Position numbers and translations under genes: made by a program
NCBI GenBank assembly: GCA_003446375.1
Contig: DMAW01000012.1
Coordinates: 1 to 40,806 of the forward strand
Source of the DNA: Eubacteriaceae bacterium
Lineage (GTDB): Bacteria; Bacillota; Clostridia; Eubacteriales; Alkalibacteraceae
Direction: 5' to 3'
Length of the DNA stretch: 40,806 bases
Shown here: in pieces, positions 16,703 to 24,975 of the stretch
Layout of the letters: every line of letters starts with the position of its first letter
Numbering within the stretch: position 1 is the first letter of the stretch
Notes under the pieces: model-generated
Told to the model about the DNA's origin: nothing
Seen by the model: the letters and a program-made list of their open reading frames with translations, nothing else
Database searches by the model: none

Positions 16703-16987
16703 TCAACTTATGCGCTTCACAGATTTTATTGTTACATCGCCCTTATATTCTTCCTTTGCCATAATCGATGCCATGAGCATGGCTACCATTTCTTCTTCAT
16801 TTGAGTCCGATGAATCTTCCGGCGAAATGCCAGTCGTTGCAACGCTTTTCTTGTCATTTTGTTCTTTTGGAAGATATTTAAATGCATAAATTATGAACTG
16901 AAGCAGTATAAGTATCAAAAATACGACCAGCATAGCAAATAAAGAAAGCCTCACTCCATCCATCATCTCAAAATTTTGGATATCCAT
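16703..16987 (-). CDS. OadG/MmdD-type small membrane subunit
   Basis: 94 residues. One membrane helix (about 15-38, LSLFAMLVVFLILILLQFII) is followed by an acidic cytoplasmic tail with EDSSDSNEEE. This is the layout of the OadG/MmdD anchoring subunit, which ties the carboxyltransferase to the membrane and aids assembly. Family sequence conservation is low, so the call relies on topology, size and the 7-bp gap to the alpha-subunit gene. Confidence 0.82.
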   Translation of the reverse strand: MDIQNFEMMDGVRLSLFAMLVVFLILILLQFIIYAFKYLPKEQNDKKSVATTGISPEDSSDSNEEEMVAMLMASIMAKEEYKGDVTIKSVKRIS

Positions 16988-16994
16988 GTTCCAC

Positions 16995-18404
16995 CTACCT
17001 TTCTACATACATGGTAAACTCCATTATTTTATCCTCGCCCGCCTTCTCTTCTTTTGAGTCGATATCGAAATCACTCTCAATTACTGCAAACTGTGGAAAC
17101 AGTATATACGATATTACCTCTTCTTCACTTGCCACTCTTCTTAGCTTATTGCTCATCTCTTTCTTTGCTTCGTCAAATACAGGCTTTAGATTGGCAATTG
17201 AATGAGGTTTGCTTTCAGGTTCATCTCCAAGTATCTTTTCTTTTACTTTATCATCTACCTGTGAAGGAAACTTCCCATACCCACCTCTTAAATATACTTT
17301 AATCTCATTAGGGACCATTTTGTACCTCTCGCCGCTTATAACATTCAGCACTGCTTGCGTTCCCACCATTTGAGATAAAGGCGTTACCAGCGGAGGATAT
17401 CCCATGTCCTTTCTCACCCTTGGGATTTCCCTTAAAACTTCAGTTAGCTTATCAAACATCTTTTGATCCTGCAGCTGGCTCATGAGATTAGACAACATCC
17501 CTCCTGGAACTTCATAGTGAAGTATTTTTGGGTTTACCATAAGTGCCCTTGCTTCGTATTGGCCGCTGTCAATATATTTTTGTGCTAAGATGTCCGCCAA
17601 ATCATATGCCTTATCCAATTCATCTTCGTTATATTGCACTGCTTTGCCAATATCCTGGGCAGTCTCAATTATAGTTTCCGTTGCGATGTGACTTGTGCCC
17701 CCTGAAAATGGTGAAATAGCTGTATCTATGATATCTGCTCCTGCTTCCATCGCTCTGAGCATGACTAAATTTGTCAGACCGGCTGTAGTATGGCTGTGCA
17801 TGTTAATTGGAATATCCGTAATAGCCTTTAAAGCTTTCACCAGGTTGTATGCTGCATCAGGCAAAATTATTCCGGCCATGTCCTTTATGCATATGGAGTC
17901 TGCTCCCATAGCCACCATCTTCTTTGCCAGATCTACAAAATACTCTTGAGTATGCACAGGGCTTGTCGTGTAGCTGATTGCGCATTGGCAATGTCCACCG
18001 TACTCCTTTATGAATCTTACGGAATTTTCGATATTATCCAAGTCATTTAATGCATCAAAGACCCTTATTATATCTATCCCGTTTGATATTGCAAGCTTAA
18101 TGAAGCGCTCAAGCGTATCATTGTCATAATGTCTGTATCCCACTAAGTTTTGGCCTCTTAAGAGCATGGATAGCTTCGTGTTTTTCGCAGCTTTTCTTAT
18201 TTCTCTTAATATCTCCCAAGGGCTCTCTCCTAGAAATCGAAGAGCTGTATCAAATGTAGCTCCTCCCCATACTTCAAGCGCATTGTATCCTACCTTGTCA
18301 AGTGCCGTGACCAGCTTGATTATGTCTTCCTTTTCCATCCTCGTGGCCAATAGGCTCTGATTTCCGTCTCGGACAGTTAAGTCATTTAGTAACACTTTAG
18401 GCAT
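16995..18404 (-). CDS. oadA: Oxaloacetate decarboxylase alpha subunit (carboxyltransferase only)
   Basis: 469 residues with the pyruvate-carboxylase/oxaloacetate-decarboxylase TIM barrel: RDGNQS (12-17), the catalytic lysine K174 in CIKDMAG and metal ligands H203 and H205 in MHSHTTAG. It transfers the carboxyl group of oxaloacetate to biotin, giving pyruvate. It stops after the conserved C-terminal barrel extension and lacks the fused biotin domain of the roughly 590-residue Klebsiella protein; that domain is encoded two genes downstream. First gene of the operon with a strong GAGGAGG site. Oxaloacetate is the expected substrate because the fold is PycB/OadA, not MmdA. Confidence 0.93.
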   Translation of the reverse strand: MPKVLLNDLTVRDGNQSLLATRMEKEDIIKLVTALDKVGYNALEVWGGATFDTALRFLGESPWEILREIRKAAKNTKLSMLLRGQNLVGYRHYDNDTLERFIKLAISNGIDIIRVFDALNDLDNIENSVRFIKEYGGHCQCAISYTTSPVHTQEYFVDLAKKMVAMGADSICIKDMAGIILPDAAYNLVKALKAITDIPINMHSHTTAGLTNLVMLRAMEAGADIIDTAISPFSGGTSHIATETIIETAQDIGKAVQYNEDELDKAYDLADILAQKYIDSGQYEARALMVNPKILHYEVPGGMLSNLMSQLQDQKMFDKLTEVLREIPRVRKDMGYPPLVTPLSQMVGTQAVLNVISGERYKMVPNEIKVYLRGGYGKFPSQVDDKVKEKILGDEPESKPHSIANLKPVFDEAKKEMSNKLRRVASEEEVISYILFPQFAVIESDFDIDSKEEKAGEDKIMEFTMYVER

Positions 18405-18522
18405 CGTCTTTCCTCCTCAAATTCAAGTACCTTTACCTTTTGCATATATCCTGCTTAAGTTAGACCATCATAATAAATTGCCTTTTGTTGCCCCACATTT
18501 GATTTTTTATCTAATAAAACTC

Positions 18523-18567
18523 AAGGAACTAGAAACAGCTTATAATATCCGCTTTTCATAGTTCCTT
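18523..18567. terminator. Terminator after the TRAP operon
   Basis: Perfect 9-bp arms AAGGAACTA (18523-18531) and TAGTTCCTT (18559-18567) are extended by weaker internal pairing (AGC/GCT). They lie 35 bp beyond the TRAP permease stop, with GAGTTTTATT after the stem in minus sense. This separates the TRAP and decarboxylase operons. Confidence 0.7.
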
Positions 18568-18601
18568 TTAAATTTGTTACTATTATCATATAATCATAGA
18601 T

Positions 18602-20461
18602 TCATAATCCTTTTTTTTCCAAAAACTTATTTGCAATTATCGCTATTGTAATTGTAGCTATGCCCAGTATATCTGTGGTAATCCCTGGATATAGCAATAT
18701 TACAGATGAAATCCCCAATAATACTCGTGGTATCCTTAGCCATGACTTTATAAAGAAACCTTCTAAGGATGCTACTAAGCATAAAATACCAACTAGTGCA
18801 GATGTCACGTCAATCATTATGCTTGTTGTATCACCTTGAAGGATTACTGCTGGTGATATCAAAAACATAAAGGGTATAACATATCCTGTCAGTCCAAATC
18901 TAAATGCAGTCAAACCAGTTTTATTCGGATCAGAATTGGCTATTGCAGCTCCGGTATAAGCCGTAATAGCTACTGGTGGAGTTAATGCGCCTAGTGCTGA
19001 GAACATAAATATAAACAGGTGTGCCGGCAATGGCTGTGCACCTAATTGTATCAATGGAGGTGCTAATACTGTGGCCATTATTACATATACAGCGGTCGGT
19101 GGCATACCACATCCCAGTATTATTGCAATTACAGCAGTTATAATTGCAGCTAGATATAAGTTTCCAGCCGCAAGGTTTATCATTGTATATGACAACTTAG
19201 CACCAAGCCCAGTAATTGATATTACTCCTACGATCAATCCAGCTGTTGCACATGCACATACTATGGGTATTACTTGCCTAGATCCTTTTTCTAATGCAAT
19301 TAGAATATCCTTAATCGCTGGCCTTGTAAGTTTCCCTGCGAACGAGACCGCCAGAACTATTATTATAGACCAGAAACCAGCTCTCATAGGACTCCATCCC
19401 ATCATTATTGCTCCTACTAGAAAAACTAATGGAATTGCAAATTGCCCTCTTTCACGCATAACATCTTTTAAATTTGGAAGCTCGCTTGATGGAAGACCTA
19501 TAGAATTGTTCTTTATTGCTCGTGCATCCGCTGTCAACATCAATGCTAGATAAAATAAAAATGCAGGCACTATTGCTGCTACAACAACACTCGAATAAGG
19601 AATTCGTACATACTCTGCTATAATAAAAGCAGCCGCACCCATAATTGGAGGAGTAAATATTCCTCCAGTTGATGCCACAGCTTCAATAGCTGCTGCTTCA
19701 TGAGGCTTATACCCCGTTTTTTTCATTAAAGGAATAGTAAAAGCTCCTGTAGTAGCAACATTTGCAGCAGTCGCACCTGAAATCATGCCCATAAGGCCGC
19801 TTGCAAGTATCGCAGATTTAGCAGGCCCTCCTCTGAATCTTCCTGCAATTGCATATGAGGCATCTACAAACCACTGCCCTCCGCCAAATGACTCTAAAAA
19901 GGCTCCGAATATAACAAATACTATAATAAAAGTCGCCGCGATTCCCAATGGAATCCCAAATATTCCTTCTGTTGTCGTATACATAAATGTAACAAGCCTA
20001 CTCCAAGTTTCACCACGATGAGCTATCAAAGTCGGAAAATAAGGTCCAAACAAAGCATAGACTAGAAATAATCCCGCCGTTAAAGTCAGAAACTTTCCTG
20101 CAACTCTTCTTGTCATTTCCAAGATTAATATAATCATTATGCTACCCATGACTATATCCATAAAAGGCGGCGTGCCGGCTCTTGTCATACGATCTCTCCA
20201 GACCACTAATATGTAAATTCCACTAACTAGAAATCCCGACATCATAAGATAATCTATAATCTTAGTGAATGTGTTTGCTTTTCCTTTAAATTTTAACTCA
20301 TAAGTTAAAAATACTGTTGGACATAATAATGTTATGAGCAAAGCTCTCTGGGTTAAGGCTGAAAAAAGCCCAAACCCAGCAGTATAAAGATAAATCAAAG
20401 ATGTTGCAATCAGCGTCACAACTATTATTTTTTTCAATAACTTATCAATATTGTTAAACAT
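18602..20461 (-). CDS. TRAP transporter fused permease (4TM/12TM, TAXI type)
   Basis: 619 residues in a single polytopic protein. An N-terminal DctQ-like four-helix part is fused to a DctM-like part with repeated motifs GLMGMISGATAANVATTG and LGCGMPPTAVYVI. Fused permeases are characteristic of TRAP transporters that use TAXI-type receptors, and the TAXI gene precedes it with zero spacing (start 20461, stop 20462). Transport is driven by the Na+ or H+ gradient, typically for organic acids. Substrate is unknown; the aldolase in the operon is the best clue. Confidence 0.93.
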   Translation of the reverse strand: MFNNIDKLLKKIIVVTLIATSLIYLYTAGFGLFSALTQRALLITLLCPTVFLTYELKFKGKANTFTKIIDYLMMSGFLVSGIYILVVWRDRMTRAGTPPFMDIVMGSIMIILILEMTRRVAGKFLTLTAGLFLVYALFGPYFPTLIAHRGETWSRLVTFMYTTTEGIFGIPLGIAATFIIVFVIFGAFLESFGGGQWFVDASYAIAGRFRGGPAKSAILASGLMGMISGATAANVATTGAFTIPLMKKTGYKPHEAAAIEAVASTGGIFTPPIMGAAAFIIAEYVRIPYSSVVVAAIVPAFLFYLALMLTADARAIKNNSIGLPSSELPNLKDVMRERGQFAIPLVFLVGAIMMGWSPMRAGFWSIIIVLAVSFAGKLTRPAIKDILIALEKGSRQVIPIVCACATAGLIVGVISITGLGAKLSYTMINLAAGNLYLAAIITAVIAIILGCGMPPTAVYVIMATVLAPPLIQLGAQPLPAHLFIFMFSALGALTPPVAITAYTGAAIANSDPNKTGLTAFRFGLTGYVIPFMFLISPAVILQGDTTSIMIDVTSALVGILCLVASLEGFFIKSWLRIPRVLLGISSVILLYPGITTDILGIATITIAIIANKFLEKKGL

Positions 20462-21442
20462 TTATAACACACCTTTATCTTTGAAGTACTTCTCTGCGCC
20501 AGGGTGCAATGGAATTGGTAAACTTTCAACTGCACTTTCTAATGTTAATCCGCTTGCAGCAGGATGCGAGCTTGTAATTTGGTCAATATTATCAAACATT
20601 ATTTCCATCATATTATAGACAAATTCCTCTGATACTGTTTTATCTATAACAACCATATTGGATAAGTATATTGTAGTCACATCCTCAGAAGCTCCATATA
20701 TGTCTGTTCCTATAATTGATTCACTGTAGTATGGATATTTAGTCGTAATTGTTTCCAAAATATCCTCTTCGATGGATATCAGTTTAAAATCTTTGCTTGT
20801 AGCTGCTAATTGCGTAATGGCTGCTGAAGGAATTGCGGCTTGAACTAGTACAGCATCAACATTTCCATCATTTAAAGCTTCTGTACCTTCAGTATAAGAA
20901 ATGTATGTAGCCTGGATATCATTTATATCAAATCCGTATTCCTTTGCTACATCGTTAAAAACATTTATAGCTCCACCGCCGGCCGGACCCATAACTACCC
21001 TTTTTCCTTTAAGGTCAGCCATTGAATTTATTCCGGAACTCTCTTTTACAACTACCTGAAAGACACCTTGAGACAAGCCTGAAAATAGAATTGAAATATT
21101 TTCATTTTTTTCTTCGTATGGTTCTGTGCCATTATAAGATGCATATGCCATAGGACCTTGTGTTATTGCTAGGTCAACCCCGCCATCTTGCAACAAGATA
21201 TTATTTTCAACTGCTCCTCCTGTAACTTGAGCGGTTGTCTGAATATCCATATTATTTGTTATTACATCAGCCATTGCAATACCTATTGGATAGTAAGCTC
21301 CACCTGTTCCGGCTGTTCCAATCGTTAAAAATTTCGGTTTTTCGTATGATTCACTATTTTCAGTATCAGAATTTCCACAACCTGCTAATATTAAACTCAT
21401 GACTAGCAAAATACTCGTAATTTTAATTAATTTTTTTTTCAT
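20462..21442 (-). CDS. TAXI-family TRAP solute-binding lipoprotein
   Basis: 326 residues. A lipoprotein signal peptide with lipobox LAGC places the lipidated cysteine at C22. The mature part begins with the TAXI signature FLTIGTAGTGGAYYPIG and continues with SGGAVENN-like and KRVVMGPAGGGAINVF segments. It captures ligand outside the membrane and delivers it to the fused TRAP permease encoded next. Full length for the family (about 320). It is the middle gene of the three-gene operon, after a 150-bp leader with an AT-rich hairpin. Confidence 0.93.
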   Translation of the reverse strand: MKKKLIKITSILLVMSLILAGCGNSDTENSESYEKPKFLTIGTAGTGGAYYPIGIAMADVITNNMDIQTTAQVTGGAVENNILLQDGGVDLAITQGPMAYASYNGTEPYEEKNENISILFSGLSQGVFQVVVKESSGINSMADLKGKRVVMGPAGGGAINVFNDVAKEYGFDINDIQATYISYTEGTEALNDGNVDAVLVQAAIPSAAITQLAATSKDFKLISIEEDILETITTKYPYYSESIIGTDIYGASEDVTTIYLSNMVVIDKTVSEEFVYNMMEIMFDNIDQITSSHPAASGLTLESAVESLPIPLHPGAEKYFKDKGVL

Positions 21443-21505
21443 TTTGAACCCTCCATATTAGTACGATTACCATTTATTTTTTTATTTCTTTAGCAATTGT
21501 TGTTA

Positions 21506-21531
21506 TTATAATATATCATTTTATATTATAA
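21506..21531. other. AT-rich intercistronic hairpin upstream of the TAXI gene
   Basis: Perfect 10-bp arms TTATAATATA and TATATTATAA with a 6-nt loop lie in the 150-bp gap between the aldolase-like gene and the TAXI gene. No T run follows. It could be an mRNA-processing or stability element that lets the receptor be made in excess. The all-AT stem is weak. Confidence 0.35.
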
Positions 21532-21592
21532 ATTCCTTCTAGGGTTAAAATTATTTTGTTATTTTTATGTCATTTATGTCTTTAAATTAGTA

Positions 21593-22540
21593 TTAAACAA
21601 GGTTTACCAAGCCAACGCCTGAATCTTCCAAAGCTTTCTTTACCTTTACGTTTTCCTCTTGGTCTAACGGTACCAACGGCGGCCTCATTAGAGGAGAGCT
21701 TAGTGCTTTACGCTGTACCAAGAACTCTTTCATTCGTGCATGTGCTTCTCCGGTTGGCTGCCCTATCCCGTAAATTGCGCTTGATGCAGCAAACAGTTTG
21801 TTGTTTACTTTCTTAGCCGCTACATAGTCCTCTTTTTGCAGTGCTTGATACAATTCTGTTATCAATTCTGGAACACAACCTGAAAAACCAATCAATGCTC
21901 CGTCTACGCCATCTTGAATCATTGTAGATAGAAGGTTTTCATCATGACAGGTCAGCAAGCTTATTTCCGGTTCTTGCTCACTTAAGATTCTTACATCCTT
22001 TTCATACAATGGCATGTTCCTTGTTCCCATTTTGATTGCAACTACATTAGGAATCTTGCAAAGCTCCAACAGCATATCTACTGTATAGAATGCTTTCGTA
22101 TCGCTTGGATAAAGGTGAATTATTATCTTAATATCGATTTCAGCAGCTACGTCTTTAACAAACTTAATCGCCGCTTCTTTCTTTACTCCAAACCTTAACC
22201 ATAAGTGTGGAGGCATCAATAATATTCCATCTGCTCCTGCTTCTTGTGCTGCTTTTGCATGGCTTATTGCTTCAAATGTTCCTTCTGCAGAAACACCGGA
22301 TACTATCTTGCACTTTCCTGCTGCCTGTTCTGCTGCTATCTTAGTAATCCTTGCTCTTTCTTCAGGTAAAAATCCTGTTATGTCTCCTGTATGTCCGTTA
22401 GTAACAAGTCCTGTTATTCCCTTGTCTGTAAATGTCAACAACCAGTCAATGTAATTTCTGAATTCCTGTTCGTTAATAGAATAATCCTCGTTTAATGGAA
22501 CCATTATCGCCGGAAATATTCCGCCCCACTCTTTTTTCAT
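21593..22540 (-). CDS. DHDPS/N-acetylneuraminate lyase-family aldolase
   Basis: 315-residue class I aldolase of the DapA superfamily. The Schiff-base lysine is K170 in VVAIKMGTR and the catalytic tyrosine is Y144 in HLYPSD. The usual GTTGE substrate loop is replaced by NGHTGDITG (about 48-56), so it is probably not a biosynthetic dihydrodipicolinate synthase. Members of this branch make or cleave 2-oxoacids, often releasing pyruvate. First gene of the LacI-controlled TRAP operon, which points to catabolism of the imported acid. The ATG follows an AGGAGG site. Confidence 0.88.
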   Translation of the reverse strand: MKKEWGGIFPAIMVPLNEDYSINEQEFRNYIDWLLTFTDKGITGLVTNGHTGDITGFLPEERARITKIAAEQAAGKCKIVSGVSAEGTFEAISHAKAAQEAGADGILLMPPHLWLRFGVKKEAAIKFVKDVAAEIDIKIIIHLYPSDTKAFYTVDMLLELCKIPNVVAIKMGTRNMPLYEKDVRILSEQEPEISLLTCHDENLLSTMIQDGVDGALIGFSGCVPELITELYQALQKEDYVAAKKVNNKLFAASSAIYGIGQPTGEAHARMKEFLVQRKALSSPLMRPPLVPLDQEENVKVKKALEDSGVGLVNLV

Positions 22541-22609
22541 AAATACTTACCTCCTAAAAAATATTGTCTTAGTTTTGTACTCCCTTTGGAGCTCTTTCAG
22601 AATTTATAC

Positions 22610-22658
22610 AGAAAACGTTTTCTATAAAAAGTATATAAAACGTTTTCTGAAGTGTCAA
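22610..22658 (-). promoter_or_regulatory. Promoter of the aldolase-TRAP operon with twin LacI-type operators
   Basis: In minus sense TTGACA (22653-22658) and TATACT (22630-22635) have a 17-bp spacer. One operator, a 13/14 match to the other, occupies the spacer (22635-22648, core AAAACGTTTT). The second, AGAAAACGTTTTCT (22610-22623), is a perfect palindrome over the transcription start. Centres are 25 bp apart. The central CG with an A/T-rich dyad is the LacI-family operator form, so the adjacent LacI protein should repress here. Confidence 0.85.
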
Positions 22659-22732
22659 GAGTTTTTTAAGTTTTTTTATAATTTATCAGTCATTGCATTA
22701 ATTATATTTCTACCTAGACACTCCCTTATTAC

Positions 22733-22779
22733 AAAAATAAGCTGTTTTACCGCATATATAGGCGATAAATTACAGCTTA
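22733..22779 (-). terminator. lacI-type gene terminator
   Basis: Minus-sense stem TAAGCTGT / ACAGCTTA continues as TTTATCGC / GCGGTAAA after an AA bulge, with an 8-nt loop and a following run of five T. It begins 4 bp after the regulator stop codon and makes that gene monocistronic, leaving the downstream operon to its own promoter. Confidence 0.8.
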
Positions 22780-22782
22780 TCA

Positions 22783-23823
22783 TTAAGATATTTTAGGAAT
22801 TTTGATACTTTCCCTGACAATTAATTGAGTTTTAAAGTATATGGATGAATCTTCAATATTTTCATCAGAACATATCAGTTCTACAGCTCGATTTCCAATC
22901 AGATTAAATGGTATTTTCACAGTCGTAAGCGAAGGTGATGTATATTGCGCTATTGGTATGTCTCCCACTCCTATTAAAGAAACTTCGTTAGGAATCTTGA
23001 TTTTATTTTCTCTTAAAAATCTTATAACACCAATTGCTATATTGTCATTTGCACAAAATATAGAATCTATTTCACGCTTTCTATCGAATAATATCTTACA
23101 AGTCTCGTAGCCAGCCTCCCAAGTAAATTGACCATTTATTATTAAATTTTCATCAATTTCCATTCCTTTTTCTTTAAGCGCGATTTTATATCCTAATAAC
23201 CTTTCATAGTTTGTTGTGACTTTTTCATTACCTCCTATAAAAGCGATTTTTTTATAATTATTTAGAATAAAAAAATTACAGACTGTTTTTCCTATTTGTA
23301 TATTATCTACTGTTACCAAAGGCAAGTCTATACCTTGAGAAGATAAAGCTACTACTTTTATGCCTAGTCTACGAGCGTCTTGAACTCTCTTTTGTAATTC
23401 GCTTTGGTATTCTTCTTCCATTATGCCTCCGCCTGAAATTATTATTCCTTTAACTCCTTGACGTATCATTAAATCTAAGTATTTAAGCTCGTAGTCCATG
23501 TTTCGGTTAGAATCAGACACCATAGCCATGTAATTTAGTTGCGCTGCTTTTTCGGTAACGCCCTTTGCCATCTCAGAAAAGTAAGGGTCCCCAATATCTC
23601 TCACTATTAATCCTATTGTTCTAGTTTCATTTTTTCTTAAATTTTGAGCGGCTTTATTAGGAATATATCCCAAATTTTTTATTGCTTTTTCAACCCGCGT
23701 TCTAGCTTCATTTGACACTGGATAATTAATATTGTTTAATATTCTAGACACAGTGGTTATCGATACGCTTGCTTCCTTAGCTACATCCTTTATAGATACA
23801 TTTTTTTCTTTTGTCTTACTCAC
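22783..23823 (-). CDS. LacI-family transcriptional regulator
   Basis: 346 residues. The N-terminal LacI HTH (VSIKDVAKEASVSITTVSRIL, about 9-29) is followed by the hinge and a periplasmic-binding-protein-like effector domain starting TRTIGLIVRDIGDPYFSEM. The start is GTG at 23823 after an AAGGAAGG site. It lies directly upstream of the aldolase-TRAP operon, whose promoter contains two LacI-type palindromes, so it is the likely repressor. The effector is probably the transported acid or a breakdown product. Confidence 0.93.
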   Translation of the reverse strand: MSKTKEKNVSIKDVAKEASVSITTVSRILNNINYPVSNEARTRVEKAIKNLGYIPNKAAQNLRKNETRTIGLIVRDIGDPYFSEMAKGVTEKAAQLNYMAMVSDSNRNMDYELKYLDLMIRQGVKGIIISGGGIMEEEYQSELQKRVQDARRLGIKVVALSSQGIDLPLVTVDNIQIGKTVCNFFILNNYKKIAFIGGNEKVTTNYERLLGYKIALKEKGMEIDENLIINGQFTWEAGYETCKILFDRKREIDSIFCANDNIAIGVIRFLRENKIKIPNEVSLIGVGDIPIAQYTSPSLTTVKIPFNLIGNRAVELICSDENIEDSSIYFKTQLIVRESIKIPKIS

Positions 23824-23849
23824 AAACTGACCTTCCTTCTTTTATTCTT

Positions 23850-23877
23850 TAAAATCGATATATACATATTGATTTTA
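23850..23877. promoter_or_regulatory. 28-bp inverted repeat upstream of the lacI-type gene
   Basis: Arms TAAAATCGATAT (23850-23861) and ATATTGATTTTA (23866-23877) pair with one mismatch across a 4-bp centre, 26 bp before the GTG start. The sequence does not match the AAAACGTTTT operators of the downstream operon. It could be an operator for this gene's own promoter by another protein, or a second recognition mode. Function unknown. Confidence 0.5.
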
Positions 23878-23945
23878 TCCGATTAGGGAAAGTTTTAAAA
23901 GTAAAATCTTAAATATTTTATATCCGTGTAATCAATAGATATTAT

Positions 23946-24434
23946 CTATTGATTTATGACATCTAGTATATGAGTCCTTTCTAAAAATTTGATGACTGAT
24001 ACAGATATTACGCTTCCTGTAATAGTGCTTATCCCAAAAGGGACAACAAAGGCAAACAATGCGACTTCTCTTCCCATTAAAAAAACGGCCACCGGGTATG
24101 AAACCAATGCTCCAATAATGCCAGTTCCTATCACCTCTCCTAAAAATCCGTGACTCAACTTACCCGTTTTATGATATAAAACTCCACATAAAAACGCTCC
24201 AATCATGCTTCCTGGAAATGCAAGCATGCTGCCGGTACCTATGAAAATACGAATCATAGACGTCGAAAAAGCAACACCTAAAGCGTAGAACGGTCCTAAA
24301 GCGATTCCGGACAAAACATTGACCATATGCTGGACAGGAAAACATTTTGCCGCTCCCACCGGTATGAAAAATCCAGATAGAGATACCGCCGATGCAATTA
24401 AGAGACCTGCTAAAGTTAATTTCTTGATGTTCAT
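23946..24434 (-). CDS. thiW: ThiW, thiazole-precursor ECF transporter S component
   Basis: 162-residue integral membrane protein with about five helices. ThiW-typical stretches are GFFIPVGAAKCFPVQHM near the N-terminus, FIGTGSMLAFPGSMIGAFL and GTGIIGALVSYPVAVFLMG. It is the substrate-specificity subunit of an energy-coupling-factor transporter, thought to import the thiazole moiety of thiamine (hydroxyethylthiazole). A TPP riboswitch directly upstream supports this strongly. The ECF ATPase and T subunits are not in the window and are presumably shared. Confidence 0.94.
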   Translation of the reverse strand: MNIKKLTLAGLLIASAVSLSGFFIPVGAAKCFPVQHMVNVLSGIALGPFYALGVAFSTSMIRIFIGTGSMLAFPGSMIGAFLCGVLYHKTGKLSHGFLGEVIGTGIIGALVSYPVAVFLMGREVALFAFVVPFGISTITGSVISVSVIKFLERTHILDVINQ

Positions 24435-24458
24435 TAAAATTCCTCCTTAAATTTAATT

Positions 24459-24485
24459 AAAAAAAGACCTGCACAATGCAGATCT
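24459..24485 (-). terminator. Riboswitch-controlled terminator before thiW
   Basis: In minus sense AGATCTGCA-TTG-TGCAGGTCT (one G-U pair) is followed by a run of T (24459-24464), between the TPP aptamer and the thiW ribosome binding site. Position and form fit the off-state terminator of a transcriptional riboswitch. Confidence 0.85.
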
Positions 24486-24502
24486 CTCAAAAAACAAATT
24501 AT

Positions 24503-24590
24503 GAGTCCCTACGTTGGCATTATCCAAATCAGGTTTATGGGTCGAAACAGCTATTTGTTTCCTCTCAGCCTGCATGCGCAAGCTCCCCGT
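24503..24590 (-). promoter_or_regulatory. TPP riboswitch (thi box)
   Basis: Minus-sense sequence carries the conserved thi-box blocks in order: GGGGAGC, GGCTGAGAGGA, GACCCATAAACCTGATTTGG and ATAATGCCAACGTAGGGA. Binding of thiamine pyrophosphate would favour the downstream terminator and turn thiW off. Flanking AAAAAAC (24589-24595) and GTTTTTT (24489-24495) could extend the closing helix. Confidence 0.96.
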
Positions 24591-24628
24591 TTTTTTAATT
24601 ATTAAATATTTTGGTATTTTAACTTAAA

Positions 24629-24883
24629 TTAATATATGTCATCTGAATACTGTGACCTATTCTTGCAATCTTCTGTCAGTATACCTAGGTATTTTGCAAT
24701 AAGAGGCGCATATGCCAACGCAAATACTGTGCTTGCACAAGCTGCAACTCTTTTTTGTTGTGACTTGGGCACAGCCATTCCCATAAGAACCCCCAATGAG
24801 CACAAAGAAAGCTTTAAGAGTCCAATATCGATAACAGTCATTTGATCTTTATACTTTTGAGCATATTTAAATAAGTCTTTCAT
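24629..24883 (-). CDS. Small membrane protein of unknown function
   Basis: 84 residues with two hydrophobic segments (about 18-37 and 46-67) and polar ends. No catalytic motif is visible. Similar small clostridial proteins are, from memory, sometimes labelled as phosphate ABC permease, but this one is far too short and has no permease loop, so that label should not be used. The ATG follows an AGGAGG site (GAGGAGGTATTCTATA), which supports expression. It lies upstream of the thiW riboswitch in the same direction. Function unknown. Confidence 0.65.
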   Translation of the reverse strand: MKDLFKYAQKYKDQMTVIDIGLLKLSLCSLGVLMGMAVPKSQQKRVAACASTVFALAYAPLIAKYLGILTEDCKNRSQYSDDIY

Positions 24884-24975
24884 TATAGAATACCTCCTCT
24901 GGTTTTATCTTCAAGTCAGTAATCCTCTTTTAGTTATGTTCATTATAACAAATTAACCATTTACATACAATGGGT

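Noticed and set aside
21593..22540. Call as biosynthetic dihydrodipicolinate synthase (dapA)
   Set aside because: The substrate loop differs from GTTGE and the gene is in a LacI-controlled transport operon with no lysine-pathway genes.
24629..24883. Annotation of the 84-residue protein as a phosphate ABC permease
   Set aside because: It has only two membrane segments and no permease loop; the label is unsupported by the sequence.
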